In this document: positions 36,077-47,546 of the stretch, piece after piece
Numbering within the stretch: the stretch's first letter is position 1
Layout: each line of letters starts with the position of its first letter
Assembly (NCBI GenBank): GCA_025024175.1
Contig: QCXZ01000041.1
Location: 32,669,786-32,733,785 of the forward strand
Direction: 5' to 3'
Length of the DNA: 64,000 nucleotides
DNA from: Rhyzopertha dominica
Taxonomy: Eukaryota > Arthropoda > Insecta > Coleoptera > Bostrichidae
Position numbers and translations under genes: made by a program
The notes under the pieces: generated by a model
Databases searched by the model: none
What the model was told of the DNA's origin: nothing
Seen by the model: the letters and a program-made list of their open reading frames with translations, nothing else

Positions 36077-36232
36077 CGACCGGCCTAGACCCAACCGGCC
36101 TGTTCTCGTCAGCACCGTCGCCAGGTCAATCTATCGACCTCCTCGGTGCCCTGGGACTGTACAACAACACCTGGGTTGGGGTCTCCTTAGTGCCAGGACC
36201 GCAGTCGCTCAGGCCTGCCTACTACCTACAAG
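36077..36232 (+). CDS. NELL2: NELL1/NELL2-like protein, N-terminal coding exon
   Basis: This exon encodes the start of the mature secreted protein: GLDPTGLF..., ..IDLLGALGLYNNTWVG and ending RPAYYLQ. That matches the layout of vertebrate NELL proteins just after the signal peptide (GVDPSLQIDVLTEL..., GLHNGTKAFLFQ). It begins after TTATTTTCAG and ends before GTAATT, both good splice sites. It enters with two bases of a split codon and leaves with one, and the phase fits exactly onto the exon at 47547, where G+GC makes Gly. NELL proteins are secreted, oligomeric, thrombospondin-1-like ligands built of an N-terminal laminin-G-like domain, VWC and EGF repeats. An open frame runs upstream to 35857 but has no signal peptide and no ATG-led start that fits, so the signal-peptide exon lies elsewhere. 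NELL1 versus NELL2 cannot be settled from this part. Confidence 0.8.
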
Positions 36233-36720
36233 GTAATTTGTTAAATTATTATTATGCCGGCGTACCTACGTCACCGTGATGTGCGTCACATGGACGGCAC
36301 TCTTTGAAATTAAATATTGTCGCAATTAATATTAGGCCGCGCCGCCCTCCACGACATACATTGTGTAATTTTCATGTCTTTTAACAGTATTATACAGATG
36401 TGTGTAAAACACCGTGGGTAAATAATAAAGGATGTTTAGCTTTTCAGCTAAAGCAATTAATGAATTTTCGCTTGGATTGGTTTTAAAAGGCAGCAGTCTT
36501 TTCTATCCTACATTAAATTAATAAAGTCTTGTATAATGAACGCCTTCCAGATTTAAAAACCCAAATACCCAAATACTTATTAAAAGGTGTATACCTTATA
36601 ATCGTTTACCAAATTTTATAAAGGAAAAAATGTTTTTTTTCTTACTTTCAAGAACATTATACAAGGTGCTTCCAAGCTAATCTAAAATATTGTTGTATCC
36701 TATTTTTACATTGTAATAAT

Positions 36721-37170
36721 TCAGAACAGATGTTCAAAATGTTCACCTATAACTAAAATGTAAGCATCCAATTGCCGAATCCGTTGCAAACAGACAGGAG
36801 CGTTCCGAATAACGTTACAACCTCCTTCTATACGATTTTGAAGATCTAAATATTCAATCGTGGAGAACCCCAAAATGTGGACAAGCGCCGTCATGCGTGG
36901 ACACGCTTTCGAATTCCAGGAGTTTCATCTTATAAATGAGTTGGAAGTTTAGTTTCTAAATAATGAATATATGTACCGCAGTTCAATTGTTGAAGAAGGA
37001 AAAATGGTCTTGATAAATAATCGTCGATAATCTTAACCCAAAAGTTTGTTGAAATTTTACTTCAACTGATATACATATGTGAATTTTCGTCAGTGGTAAT
37101 TGTAAAAGTTCGGTCTTGAGAAATTGGCTTCGTCAGTAAACAATACAGTGGCATGGTTACTGTTATATTC
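36721..37170 (-). pseudogene. DUF4817-type transposase, C-terminal half, broken
   Basis: On the - strand the text starts NSNHATVLFTDEANFSR (first catalytic aspartate in FTDEANF) and passes FFLP-like and IELRYIYSLFRN wording (family LNG..YL.FLEN.LP). It ends with LQNRIEGGCNVIRN and LQRIRQLDAYILVIGEHFEHLF followed by a stop at 36721-36723, the usual end of this family. The part carrying the second and third catalytic positions (family QQDGAPPH, PRSPDL) is missing, and frame changes are present. Just past the stop, GGAAGCACCTTGTATAAT resembles the terminal repeat of such elements. It lies antisense inside the NELL2-like intron. Confidence 0.87.
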
Positions 37171-37932
37171 CTAGACTACGTTTCCTAAGCAACCATTAAG
37201 GGTTCCATTATAATATTATCCTATTATTTTCCATCATTCGTAAGTCGAAAAATCACAACAAAGTAGTACTTTTCATAATTGATTAACATGTCCGGCACCA
37301 TTATTATTATATTATTATTGCATAGGGTGTTGTATTGAGAAGCCACTGCACTGTGCTTACTGTGCCCCCATTATCTCCTGAGGCATGTTACCAGGGCTGG
37401 GCAAAGTATCGATACCCTTGAAGGTATCGATTCTATGTTTTCGTGGTATTCAAGTGTCGAAAGTATTCAAAAGTATCGAAGTATCGAAAGTATTGAAAAG
37501 TGTCGAAATATCGAAAGTATTCAAAAGCATCTGAAGTACCGAAAATATCAAATGTATTGAAAATATAGAAGCATCGATATGGACTGGACAGAGTATCGAT
37601 ATTTGCTCAAAGTATTGTTACTTTTGCCGGTATGGAGGATCGAAATAACTTTCGTGGTATTCAAGTATAGAAGGTATCAAAAGTGTCGAAAGTACCCAAA
37701 AATATCGAAGTGTCGAAAGTATCAAATGTGTTGAAAAGATAGAGTATTGAAATAATTTAAAGTATGAGAAGCTTCATAGGTATTACAGCATCCAAATTGT
37801 CGGCGGTGTTGAAAGTAATGAAAATATTAAAAACTGAAACAATACAAAATTGGAAAATTCAAAAATCCAAAATATTTACAGCATCAAATATATTGAAGAT
37901 ATCGAAATATCTGAATAAAGTATAAGAATATA

Positions 37933-38010
<78 letters not shown>
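37933..38010. repeat. (TAA)n microsatellite, about 26 units
   Basis: This is a near-perfect AAT repeat of about 78 bp. It abuts a LINE-like 3' end on the other strand and probably grew from its tail. Confidence 0.95.
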
Positions 38011-38130
38011 CGTCTTTATTTCATTTTGTTACAGTGGTAACATAGATTACACATGCAAGAAATATTATAGGCGAGGTGTCAGCATGCTGTTTTTCAACCT
38101 AACCTAAATTATTGCAGTATTTTATTAGCG
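38011..38130 (-). mobile_element. 5'-truncated non-LTR retrotransposon 3' end (inference)
   Basis: On the - strand the sequence ends AATGAAATAAAGACG followed by (ATT)n, the usual form of a LINE 3' end with an AATAAA-type signal and a short repeat tail. It interrupts the foldback element at 37393-38628. No coding part is retained. Confidence 0.55.
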
Positions 38131-39109
38131 GTTTCAAAGGTATTGAGAAAGTATCGAAATATCGAATTAATTTAAAGCATGAGAAATATCTAAAGTTGTG
38201 AAAGGAAAAAATCGTGGCTCGTGGAGCATTCCAGGGGATTTGTTGCGCTAAAATTACGAATACAATAATAATCTAGTATTTCATAAGTTATAACTGAATC
38301 TAACATTTGATATATTGTATACATGCGCCTCAGCGCATTCCAAACTATTTCTATTTCAATAATTTCACCATTGATTTGTGGCACCTATATATAGTGAAGC
38401 AACTTTGATACTTTTGATACATTCGATACTTTCAATACTTCGATACTTTAGGTGCTTTCGGTACTTCGATACTTTTGATACTTTGATACTTTTAATACTT
38501 TCGATACTTTTGATACTTTCGATACTTTAGGTACTTTCGATACTTTTGATACTTCGATACCTTTGAGTAGTATCGNTACTGCACCGGTATCATATATCGG
38601 TACCTGTCTAATGGTATCGCCCAGCCCTATGTTACCCCATTAATCCTGTATTCTTAATAAATTTTAGGATACATTCAAAGGATAAACGTGCAGTCTCATC
38701 AGGCTCCGCAAATGGTACTTAAAAGAAACGTTGTTTTCTCCATAAGTGCTGAAGTCAACGTACATAGTTTGGCAGCACTCATGTGGTTGTCTTTGGTCGT
38801 GCTTTTCAGCTTTTAGGAGTGTTTGTGCTGTGTAATATCACGTACCTTTCATGAAGTTATAGTTCATTTCGTGAATCTTATTAATACAATCGAATTCCCT
38901 ACAAAAAGGATAGTAAAAAGCAATTCAAAAGTGTTTTGCTCTTGATATTGCGGGAGTAATTGTAAATTGTAATTGGAACTATTTGAAATAACCCGTTGCA
39001 AAACAACAAGGCATTATTAATATGCTTGCATTTCACTTCAAATTTTGCCTTGCAAGTGTACTTGCTGTGTTGTGTTTAAAGTACCTGTGACTTAAAATTC
39101 CTAAGGATT

Positions 39110-39740
39110 TGCTTACAATGCCATCGTCTGCAAGCATAATAACACTCTGTCACTCCAGTATCATAGCAGTAAGCAGTCCATTGACTGTTCTTAGATAAGG
39201 CTCGCTTAATTGTAGCAGCTTTGCAACTTTCACTTGGGACAAACTTCCTTCGAACATACGTGACTGTCGTATTCCGGGGACATCCACCCAGTAAAGTTAA
39301 TGCTCTTTTTTAGTAGTTCTCTGACTTCCCACTGTGCAGACTAATATGCCAGGCCACAGGTACGTTCAAGCCTTACTAAGGGTTCTTTAGCTCCGTTTCT
39401 TCTACTAGGTTTGCCCTATTATTGCCCTCGATCCACTAACCCACTGCAGAATAATTGTGTGCTCCCAAAACAATAGATATTCATTTACCACCTTGGAGCG
39501 TATAGTTGTGCTTTCAAAGCTCTTAGTACCGCTTGGCTGTCAGTCATGATTCGGATCCCCTTATTACAAATATTATGGGCCGTCCCTATCATAGTACCCT
39601 AACACATGCTGTGATTGCTACGATTTCGGCTTGGAATATGGTTGCAAGACTACCTAGGTTTATGCTATCGCATTCCCGAACATTGTACACTCCTGTCTTA
39701 ATTCCAACTTTTGTTTTCGAGTTTTTTTTTCACTTATTGT
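39110..39740 (-). pseudogene. LINE RNase H domain remnant
   Basis: On the - strand, KTGVYNVRECDSINLGSLATIFQAEIVAITAC (read in one frame, 39720-39600) matches the start of a retroelement RNase H; the FQAE motif carries a catalytic Glu. IRIMTDSQAVLRAL (39550-39510) carries the catalytic TDSQA aspartate. Next comes a degraded WV.G..IEGN..AN region (39460-39400). Further on, near 39220-39160, VAKLLQLSEPYLRTVNGLLTA fits the region after RNase H in Jockey/I/R1-type LINEs. Stops and frame changes occur. The + strand open frame at 39533-39853 is a shadow. Confidence 0.85.
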
Positions 39741-39859
39741 CTGTACCTCTTTGCCTTAAATTGAATCTATTTTGCTTTTCTTTCTCAGTGTCCTTTTTCA
39801 TCGTTGTTTTGCAATCCGTAGTTATTTTATTTCTTGTATTTGCGTCCATTTAATTGTTA

Positions 39860-41140
39860 TTGGTTTAATGAATGAATATTATGCTTACATTTAAGTAAGC
39901 CTCTTAGTCCATCTCCATTCTTCGTTTTCAACGAACATTTTCTGAAATTGAATCTCTCTCTATTTTTATCTTACTTCTTTATGTCAATTCAACTTCTAAG
40001 CCACTTGCTTTTATTTCTTGTTCCATTATTTCCTTCCTCTTCACCAGTCTCTTAGTGACAAAACAGTTTGAATATATCAAACAACTTCCGTATGAAGTAA
40101 CACATGGCGGGCTTGTGCAAAGTACATGCATAACTAACGTTATGCAAATAGGCTCGTTCTACCCCTGAAGTTTAAATGGCCACTAGAGGTTAAAATGCCC
40201 GAGCTTTAATGAATTCGTTACATCACATCTCACTGAACCCTCCGGGCCAATTTCACGGCATATTTGACCGGAAGTAATTGAATAATCTCCCGTCACAGCC
40301 CCATCCACATCCCTTTATCTCAGTCCCGCTTCTGTTCGGCCGGCCCGGTTTTACAGTTGGAGTTGGAATCAATCCTGCAAGTTTCTTGGCAAGTCGTATC
40401 TTTCATCTCTGGAGGCATGATTTACTGTGGAACACACATATATCTGTAGGCAACTCTGTTGCAAATAAACAGGGCTTGATATCGATCCTGGTTCCGTGAA
40501 AGCCATAAATATTTTTGTACAGTGCACATCACTGTGTTCCGCCAGTCTAGACTTTAATAGATATGCCTTTAGCGTGTTTATAGGCTACATTTATGCAAAT
40601 GCTCTGTTTGTAGACGGAGGGGCTGTTACGTAAGGACAGCAAACTTGTACCATAGAGAGCTGCCGTGAAGTCCTTGGCAATAACACTTTATCATAGTCAC
40701 AGGAGATAAACAAACTTTTGATATATACTAAAAATTTATTTAAGAAATTCAATCTTATTTCTTTTGCAAGCAGTACACGGCTACTGATGTTACAGCTATT
40801 TTAGATCGATTAATTATTTATAAAGCTAAATCAAGAACATACAATTTACTACAGTTATTTTAATTCAAGATTATAGAAAGAATAAATCAATACCTATTTC
40901 TGTACCTTGACCAGGTAAAACAGTTTTATAGATATAGATTGATAGGTAAGTAAGACTATTATCGGGGTAAACAATTTCCGGTTAAGTACACCGAAAATGT
41001 TCAGTAATAGTATATTACAGTACAACTGAACTTAATAAGTATCCTTAATACGTGGTAGAGAAGGTAGTTAACTTTAAGCTAAAATGAATATGACAAAGAT
41101 TAATTATTTTAAAGCAATTTTATTTAACTGGGTTCTTTTT
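39860..41140. other. Gene-free intronic stretch
   Basis: No coding or RNA feature is supported. The open frame at 40278-40499 shows no recognisable domain. Confidence 0.5.
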
Positions 41141-41162
41141 TCGCTGGACTTTTCCTATGGGC

Positions 41163-41361
41163 TCTGCACTTACCGACTGTACTAACCTATCTCGTAGTTC
41201 GTAAAACCACCTGTAAATGACGCATTACCGATTTATTCTAAATGACTGGGCGATTTGCAATGTAGGTTTCTGTACTTACAGACCGTACTAACCTATATCA
41301 TATATCATAGTTCGTAAAACCACCGCTAGAAGACTCATTACTGATTTTCACAAAATGACTG
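41163..41361 (+). repeat. Imperfect tandem duplication (two ~90-bp units)
   Basis: 41163-41248 and 41269-41361 share TCTGYACTTAC, GTACTAACCTAT, AGTTCGTAAAACCACC, CATTACYGATTT and AAATGACTG in order. Unit 2 has an extra ATATC-rich insert of about 8 bp. The function is unknown. Confidence 0.8.
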
Positions 41362-41364
41362 CTA

Positions 41365-44300
41365 CAGAGCGTAAGAGGTATCTCAAAAACATAAAATGTA
41401 AACGTAACAGAAAAAGTAACGGCAGCTCATTTCAACAGATTAAGAGCAGGTTAGTACGTTCTCTGTTCTTTGTTTATTGAGATTATTTTAATTTTTAAAT
41501 CTGAAACTCTACTATGGTACTAGTTCCGGTTCGGCTTATGCATATACATTTAATAGAACATACTGCTAGAACTTTCAAAAACAAGCAAAATAGTATTGTT
41601 CCCAGCATTTGAAGACAATGGCACTAGCTCAATAACTGAACAAAAACATACAACATTTGCTTAATAATCAAAATATGTTCCACCATTTCCACCATACGTT
41701 TCGATAGTGAACAAAATTCACATGTTCTTTTTATACTGCTTGTAGAAGGTAAAGGTCAGATAATATGACTATTGCAGTATCATATTATTTAAAATTATTA
41801 GAAATAATGGTCGTATACTTACCTTAATTAATATGAAATTTTTGAACATATTAATAGCCTTACAGAGAACCATTCAATTTATCAACAATCTAGAGTAAAT
41901 GATTTTAATGCTTTTTTTTCGAATACTTCTTAAAACTTCATCTAATTAGCTTGAAAAACCATAAAATTATTATCAATTATCGCCTAACGATTGTGATTAG
42001 GTTTCAGTCTGTATACATAGGTATTATTACCGTGTACGGCTCTCTAGACTATTGGAGAGAGAAAGCATTCTTGTTAATTCAATGTTACTCTGAAGACTAT
42101 AATCGACACGTTTATGTGTAATACTAATACCTACTTATGGTCCAATGGAAGGTCCTCATGTTTTTATATTTCAGTTCTTCATGAAGCTATTGTACAGGGT
42201 TTCTATAAATGTTTCATGCAACGCGGGCGGCGTTGATTTGTGAATTCTTTGTGCCGCCTTTTTGTAACTGCTTCCAAGCTACAATATGCACGGCAATAGT
42301 AGTGAAGGTGGCAGATCAAATTACAGTCCCGAAATTGATGGCTTTATAAAGATTTTCCAACAATTTTCGGTTCTAAATTTCTGTCAAAGGTAAGAAATTA
42401 CAATAATTATTGATATAATAGGTTTGTGGTAACCTCTATATCCTTGCACTGTTGAAGGTTTGTGTGGTGCAGCTAACGTTACTTACTACCACTTAGCTTG
42501 TGAATTTTACTATTGTAGCAGGCTAAAAGCATCTTTCAGTCCATCATAGTACAATTATTTAACAGGCTTACTGTAGCCGCAATCTCACAAATATGATACG
42601 AAAACCTAAAAGGTATACCTAAGCCGTGTCATCCCAAAGCTCCGAAATGTGAGTTTTCTGCAACCTTAAAGATGATTATCCCACAAAACACAGTAGAATA
42701 TGTTGCAAATNTTCTTATATTAAAATATATCGAATAATTTGAAAATCGACAGATCAGAAGTATACGTCAAAGCAATGGTTGTGTTCACTTCCCCGAGAGG
42801 CGGCAAATTGATTTAATCGATAATTTCCAGAAGCGCCCTGGATGTAAGAATCATTTGAAAACCTGTACTTTATTGCACTAATTGTATATCTAACGATGTA
42901 GTCGATCTGTCGATCTGTAAAAACAAATGTATTCATATATTTCATGTAACTATTGAAGCGTATTACAACAAATAAATTTGTAGCGTACTAAATCAAACAA
43001 GGATGTAAGCGCACATTAGTTCCTCCTAATATCTGTTGCAGACGGAGAGGAATCCTGTTTCCAAAAAAAGTTCAAAAGCAGTTATTTCTGGCGTAACATT
43101 CAAACGGTTTTGGTTTATTGTGCGGACGCAAATAGTAGCAGCCAACACTCAAGTTCGGTGTTTTGAATGCCGTTATGCAGTTTATGGCCTCGCACATAAA
43201 CATCTGAACTTTCGTAACGACATCAAACGACATACTGCTTTAGTAGAGCTGACGAAAAGCTCAAAAGCTTTACGACGTCTTTGGATGTAGACGTGACGAG
43301 CGACAAATTTGAACGTCATCCAATTAACACCATATAAATTAGGTTAAAGTTGTAGTCATTATTTTACGTTAGAAGAACTAGATCTATAATGATTACAAAG
43401 GTACTTAGTTTCTCATCATTCTTTATAAATTAGTAATTGATTACGTACCTTCATAGATCATAAGTTTTGCAAAAAATGCGCCAGATCACCTTTATTGGAA
43501 ACTATGATGCAGTATGCCCCAGAAGTGAAAAATAAGATTCGAAATCAAATCGGGAACTATTTTTCAAACCCTCTGGGGCATCCTTTTTTATTTTAGTAAC
43601 ATTTTCAAATGATTTAATTTTAGTAAAGGGGTCACGAAAATATTAAACAAAATGCTGATTTCTGTAGGTTCGATGGATTTTAACAAAACTGGTTAGCAAA
43701 AATCGTCTCAAACCATTTTGAGCTAAGCGAATCATGTACAATGAAAATTATTGAAATAAATGTAAAAAACCGCATTCTGTTAGATCAGTGATGTTTGCCA
43801 TCAGAAAATTTGAATGAAGACTTCCACCAAGATATAAGTATTTTAAGTATTTAGTATTTAAGTATGCACAAACTGTTGGGTCTACTAAAGAATAGGCGGA
43901 CGATGTTTAAATTTTATGCAAGTAAAATATAACTGCCTAAATTGTCTTATGGTATAGAACATCATAAATTAGTTCCCTCAAGCAAGCATGTTCGCTTTCA
44001 CAGCATAGGTGTGTTTCTGGGTAATAGAGATGGCAAAAACAGTTCTTTTCGGAGAGTCAGTTCGTGCGAGCTAGTTCCTACAAAAGAGTCGTTCGTTTCA
44101 ATAGTTCGTTTGCGAACCATTTATATCATTCCACAGCCACAGCAGCTAGCGGTTAGCGTGTGCATTGTACCGTAAGCCTACCGATAAAACTAGCCGTGAC
44201 ACTGCTTTCGGGACGTCACAACTGGAGATGGTCAGCTACCGCGCTTGGCTGTACAGTTCTATGGAAATAGTTACAACTTGAAAGAATTTAACACAAAATT

Positions 44301-45420
44301 TAAGTCTAATTATTATCTATAGCACTTTCGGGGCAACTACATTACCAGAAAACTCATTAGTTATAGATCAGCAGTTATGTAAAGTATATATTTCAACGAA
44401 ACATGTGGTATAGTGCCCAAAAACAAAAGTGATAGTTACGTCCTTACATCTCCAGTTGTGTCATCACAACCTCGGTGGGGATGAGTGTCACCGCTAGTTC
44501 TATTCTATTCTACGGTTGTATCCGTACGTTCGAGTGGCGTTTCCCATCTCTTGTCTCGTGATAGTGCTATTCAAACACATACGTTGATAATATTTACTCA
44601 AGCTTAATGTTCAACAATTCTTAGTTCCTTCAATTAATTTTAATTAAAATAATAAGGTCTTAAAGGCTACCAAAATTAGCAAAATCAGGTTTTTGATCCA
44701 TTATCTGTAAATGTTTTCAGCTTTTCATATATGTAGTGGATCGTATATGGAAACAGTTCTTTAATTGTTTTGTTATTTATATGTTGCTTTTCAGACAATA
44801 CATTCGAGGTTATTATTTTACCAATAACTAGTCACGCTGAAAGCATATAATTCTACTAATAATTAAAATCACCCATATCCCTTGATCCATTTTCATCAGC
44901 ATCACACTTCGCAGCTCACTCTGATTCTTCTTCCGCTACTACTACACTACAGACTAGACCGCTCACGTCTCACGCGCGATACGCGAATAGCTGCAACAAC
45001 AGTTCCTTCTTGTCACGAACTAGTTTGCGCAGTTCGCACCCGAGAGTCATTCTTTTTAACAGTTCGTTTGCGACCGACCCAACTCTACTACTAAATTTGT
45101 TCTAGTGCCTTACAATACAAAAATGCGACTACACAATCAAAGAGTACGAAAACGGGATTTTTTAATATAAAAAGTGTGTGCTGAGGAGGCTTTATAGGCC
45201 GAAACAATTGTCCACAGTTTGTTCTNACTCAGGCGACATGGTATATACGTAATTTTGTTATTATTTGACTGTTTGGAAGAATTAATCAAAGATTACGTAA
45301 TAAGATTACAAATCCACACAGTAAATCTATTGTAATTACAGTAAATACAATATTATGAGGAGGTAAGACGTTGAGATATACATATATTCAGACGATACCT
45401 TCGTGATTTTACTAAGGGTA
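41365..45420. other. Gene-free intronic stretch
   Basis: No gene is supported. The open frame 43036-43290 encodes a Cys-containing segment (RCFECRYAVYG) but I could not tie it to a family. Similar TTCGTTTGCGAACC-like words recur near 44030-44120 and 44990-45080. Single ambiguous bases lie at 42711 and 45226. Confidence 0.4.
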
Positions 45421-45432
45421 TTAAAATATATG

Positions 45433-45845
45433 TCACATATGTGGAAACGGCATTGCAGGTGTTACCCATAATTGACACAGGTGAACCAAGTAATACATTT
45501 GTTCTACTAAAGGGGCGCAGAAAATAACGTGCTTCCCAGAAGACATCCTAGAAACAAGAAACTGAATTTTGGTTAAGGGCGCTTTGCAATTAACTGCGTT
45601 ATTTAAGATCTTATACAATAATGTAATCGATGCTAGTATGCGACGCTCGTCCAGCAATGAGAGATGATGTCTACTTAGTAATTCTTTATGATTAAAACCT
45701 TGTGGAGGATAAACTGCGTCAAATAGGTACGATAAAAATTTCATGAACTTTCGCTGTACACGTTCAATTTAATTTTATAAATATGAATAGGATACCATAT
45801 CAATGAACAGTATTCAAGTTTGGATCTTACGATGTGTAAATTGAG
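45433..45845 (-). pseudogene. LINE ORF2 C-terminal remnant (Jockey-like)
   Basis: On the - strand, 45845-45760 reads VRSKLEYCSLIWYP and, after one frame change, IERVQRKFMKFLSYLF. The open part 45744-45433 then continues with LLSRHHLSLLDERR...SITLLYKILNNAVNC. This is the standard segment after the palm in Jockey-type LINEs (family VRSKLEYCS.VW.P, IE.VQRKFL, L..RR....LYKIL). It lies antisense in the NELL2-like intron. The break and the short length make it a dead fragment. Confidence 0.88.
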
Positions 45846-46018
45846 AGATTATTTTAATACAAATTTATATATATTATCACTATTATTATTATTTTGAGCG
45901 ATCACATGGTCGCATTTTAATACAATGTGTTTCACAGAGTATTCTCTATCACCATCTGTGGCACTAGTTAGTATCATGTTCACATACCAATTACAAACAC
46001 GATCTAGTAGTCTAAGTG

Positions 46019-46092
46019 TGAGGATGTACACCCTTGAGAAAGCGGCAGAACTGTGCTGCGAAACGTTGGCATGAATAAAACTATTCTCACCT
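46019..46092 (+). repeat. Penelope/LINE-type GCGAAACGT module
   Basis: CTTGAGAAAGCGGCAGAACTG..CTGCGAAACGTTGGC has a GCAG/CTGC stem directly before GAAACGTT. That is the layout of a hammerhead stem II plus GAAA, but the CTGATGA core is replaced by CTTGAGAAAG. It is probably a terminal module of an old retroelement and not a working ribozyme. Confidence 0.35.
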
Positions 46093-46624
46093 AATAGACG
46101 GTAATTTGTTTGTCCCAACCCAAATAACTGTTTCCATTACTTAATAGTGAAGAGGAACGATACAATTTCAGATTCTAGAATGTGTGACAGAAAACTACAA
46201 AACCCCCAAATGTGGCATATTTCCAAAACTGTCTCGCTGTGGAGGAATCGAAAATGGACGTATTGAGATCATAGATCATCCTGGAAAATACATCAGTAGA
46301 CGAAAGAACACCGTAACCATCTCGCGATGATGTTTCGAGAAAGTCATACAACATTATAGAACATTCAATAGAAGACAAAAGAACTCTAGGGTTACTTTCC
46401 AGTAACCGTCTCGCGGTGGAAATGACGGAAATGGCGTTTTGAGATCATCTCAAGGTTTCCACAATTTCCATACTTTTATGCAATCTTCTACTATTAAGAT
46501 ATACAAAAAAGAAACTCACCTAGCGAACCGGGTTTACATCAGCTAGTTGCAAATAAATGTTTCCATATGTACGAAACTTTCCAAACTTTTTCGAAGTGAA
46601 TCTTCGACATGGCAACGACAAAAG

Positions 46625-46783
46625 ATGTAGCTACAACGTAGAGTTCGAGTTTTTTCTGAATTTGGTACGGTAATGTAAATATTTGATGTTATATTTTGCT
46701 TAAAAATGCGTATTTTTGGCGAGCTATTTCTCGAAAACTAAGGTACATAAACGAAAAATTCGAACTCCACGTTGTAGCTACAT
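46625..46783. repeat. 30-bp inverted repeat, two mismatches
   Basis: 46625-46654 pairs with 46754-46783 (core ATGTAGCTACAACGT / ACGTTGTAGCTACAT). It encloses 99 bp with GAGCTATTTCTCGAAAACTAAGG. It could be the ends of a small element; no target duplication was found. Confidence 0.8.
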
Positions 46784-47546
46784 ATTTCTTTGTACACTAC
46801 CAAAAACATGAGCACGATAAATGAGTAAAAGCATTAAAAAAATCTAAAACCGCAAACCCTTTCGCACGAGTCCGTCACGAGAGCGGAATGCCAATGCCCA
46901 TCCCCACCAGGTCCGTCGCGTGGTATCCAGTGAACATTGAGGCTAAGATACAATCCTGTCGGGAATGATCGGGCGGTATACGATCTATTCCGATATGAAT
47001 GGATTTCTAAGATTATATGTCTAATTACACGTCACAAGTTTAATGTTAAAAGCTCTTTCACATTAATTTACTGTTTGCTGAAGCAATGTGGAGGCGGAAG
47101 GAAAATTATTATAAAAGTTCCTCCAGAAATCATAGTCGACATGCAGTTAGAATGAAATGTTATATAGTTCATATTTACAGAAATATATGGGTTATTCCAT
47201 ATTTTGAATAACCTGGTATAATATCATAGTAAGTTACTAATATCATGCTTACTTTTTTATGCACACGCTACAGTCAGCAGTTTTCCGAATATTAGTTTAG
47301 CCCGTCTGTTGCTCGTACGATCTTTGCGTGATTTCAACCTATCGGCTACCCTCTTACGTCCCATGTCCCGCTGGTAATATGGGTTGCATAGTTTACATTT
47401 CTGCCCGATCGCTCCAAGTAAATGCCCCTCTTAATTAAAACTTTATACTTATTTTGGTCCATACTGTTACCTTTTAAAATATTTTACACTTTTTTAGCAT
47501 CCTGTACTTACGGAAGGTTTTGCTTATCCAAGTTTTTTCCCCACAG

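Larger units (their letters stand above)
37393..38628. mobile_element. hAT-type foldback element made of GTATCGAA-like repeats
   Basis: The termini are inverted copies of AGGGCTGGGC. The flanks are an identical 8-bp duplication, ATGTTACC (37385-37392 and 38629-38636). The left half (about 37420-37910) is a long array of diverged GTATCGAA / GTATTGAA / GTGTCGAA units. The right half (about 38400-38575) is the same kind of array inverted (TTCGATAC, TTTTGATAC). The whole element can therefore fold into one long imperfect hairpin. The middle carries a (TAA)n tract with a LINE tail. No transposase is visible. One ambiguous base lies at 38576. Confidence 0.9.
36233..47546 (+). other. NELL2: Phase-1 intron of the NELL2-like gene (11.3 kb)
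   Basis: It is bounded by GTAATT and a TTTTTTCCCCACAG acceptor. The flanking exons join in frame. It contains a DUF4817-type transposase remnant, a hAT-type foldback element, a LINE tail, a LINE RNase H fragment, a LINE C-terminal fragment, a tandem duplication and an inverted repeat, all listed separately. Confidence 0.8.

Noticed and set aside
39533..39853. 106-codon + strand open frame as a gene
   Set aside because: The - strand reads as LINE RNase H with its catalytic TDSQA; the + frame is a shadow.
43036..43290. 84-codon frame as a zinc-finger or hAT BED fragment
   Set aside because: It has a CFEC pair and a later His but no full finger spacing, and I could not match it to a family.
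44026..44552. hAT-like element with AGAGATGG / CCATCTCT ends
   Set aside because: The match is only 8-9 bases and the flanking 8-mers do not agree, so a mobile unit is not supported.
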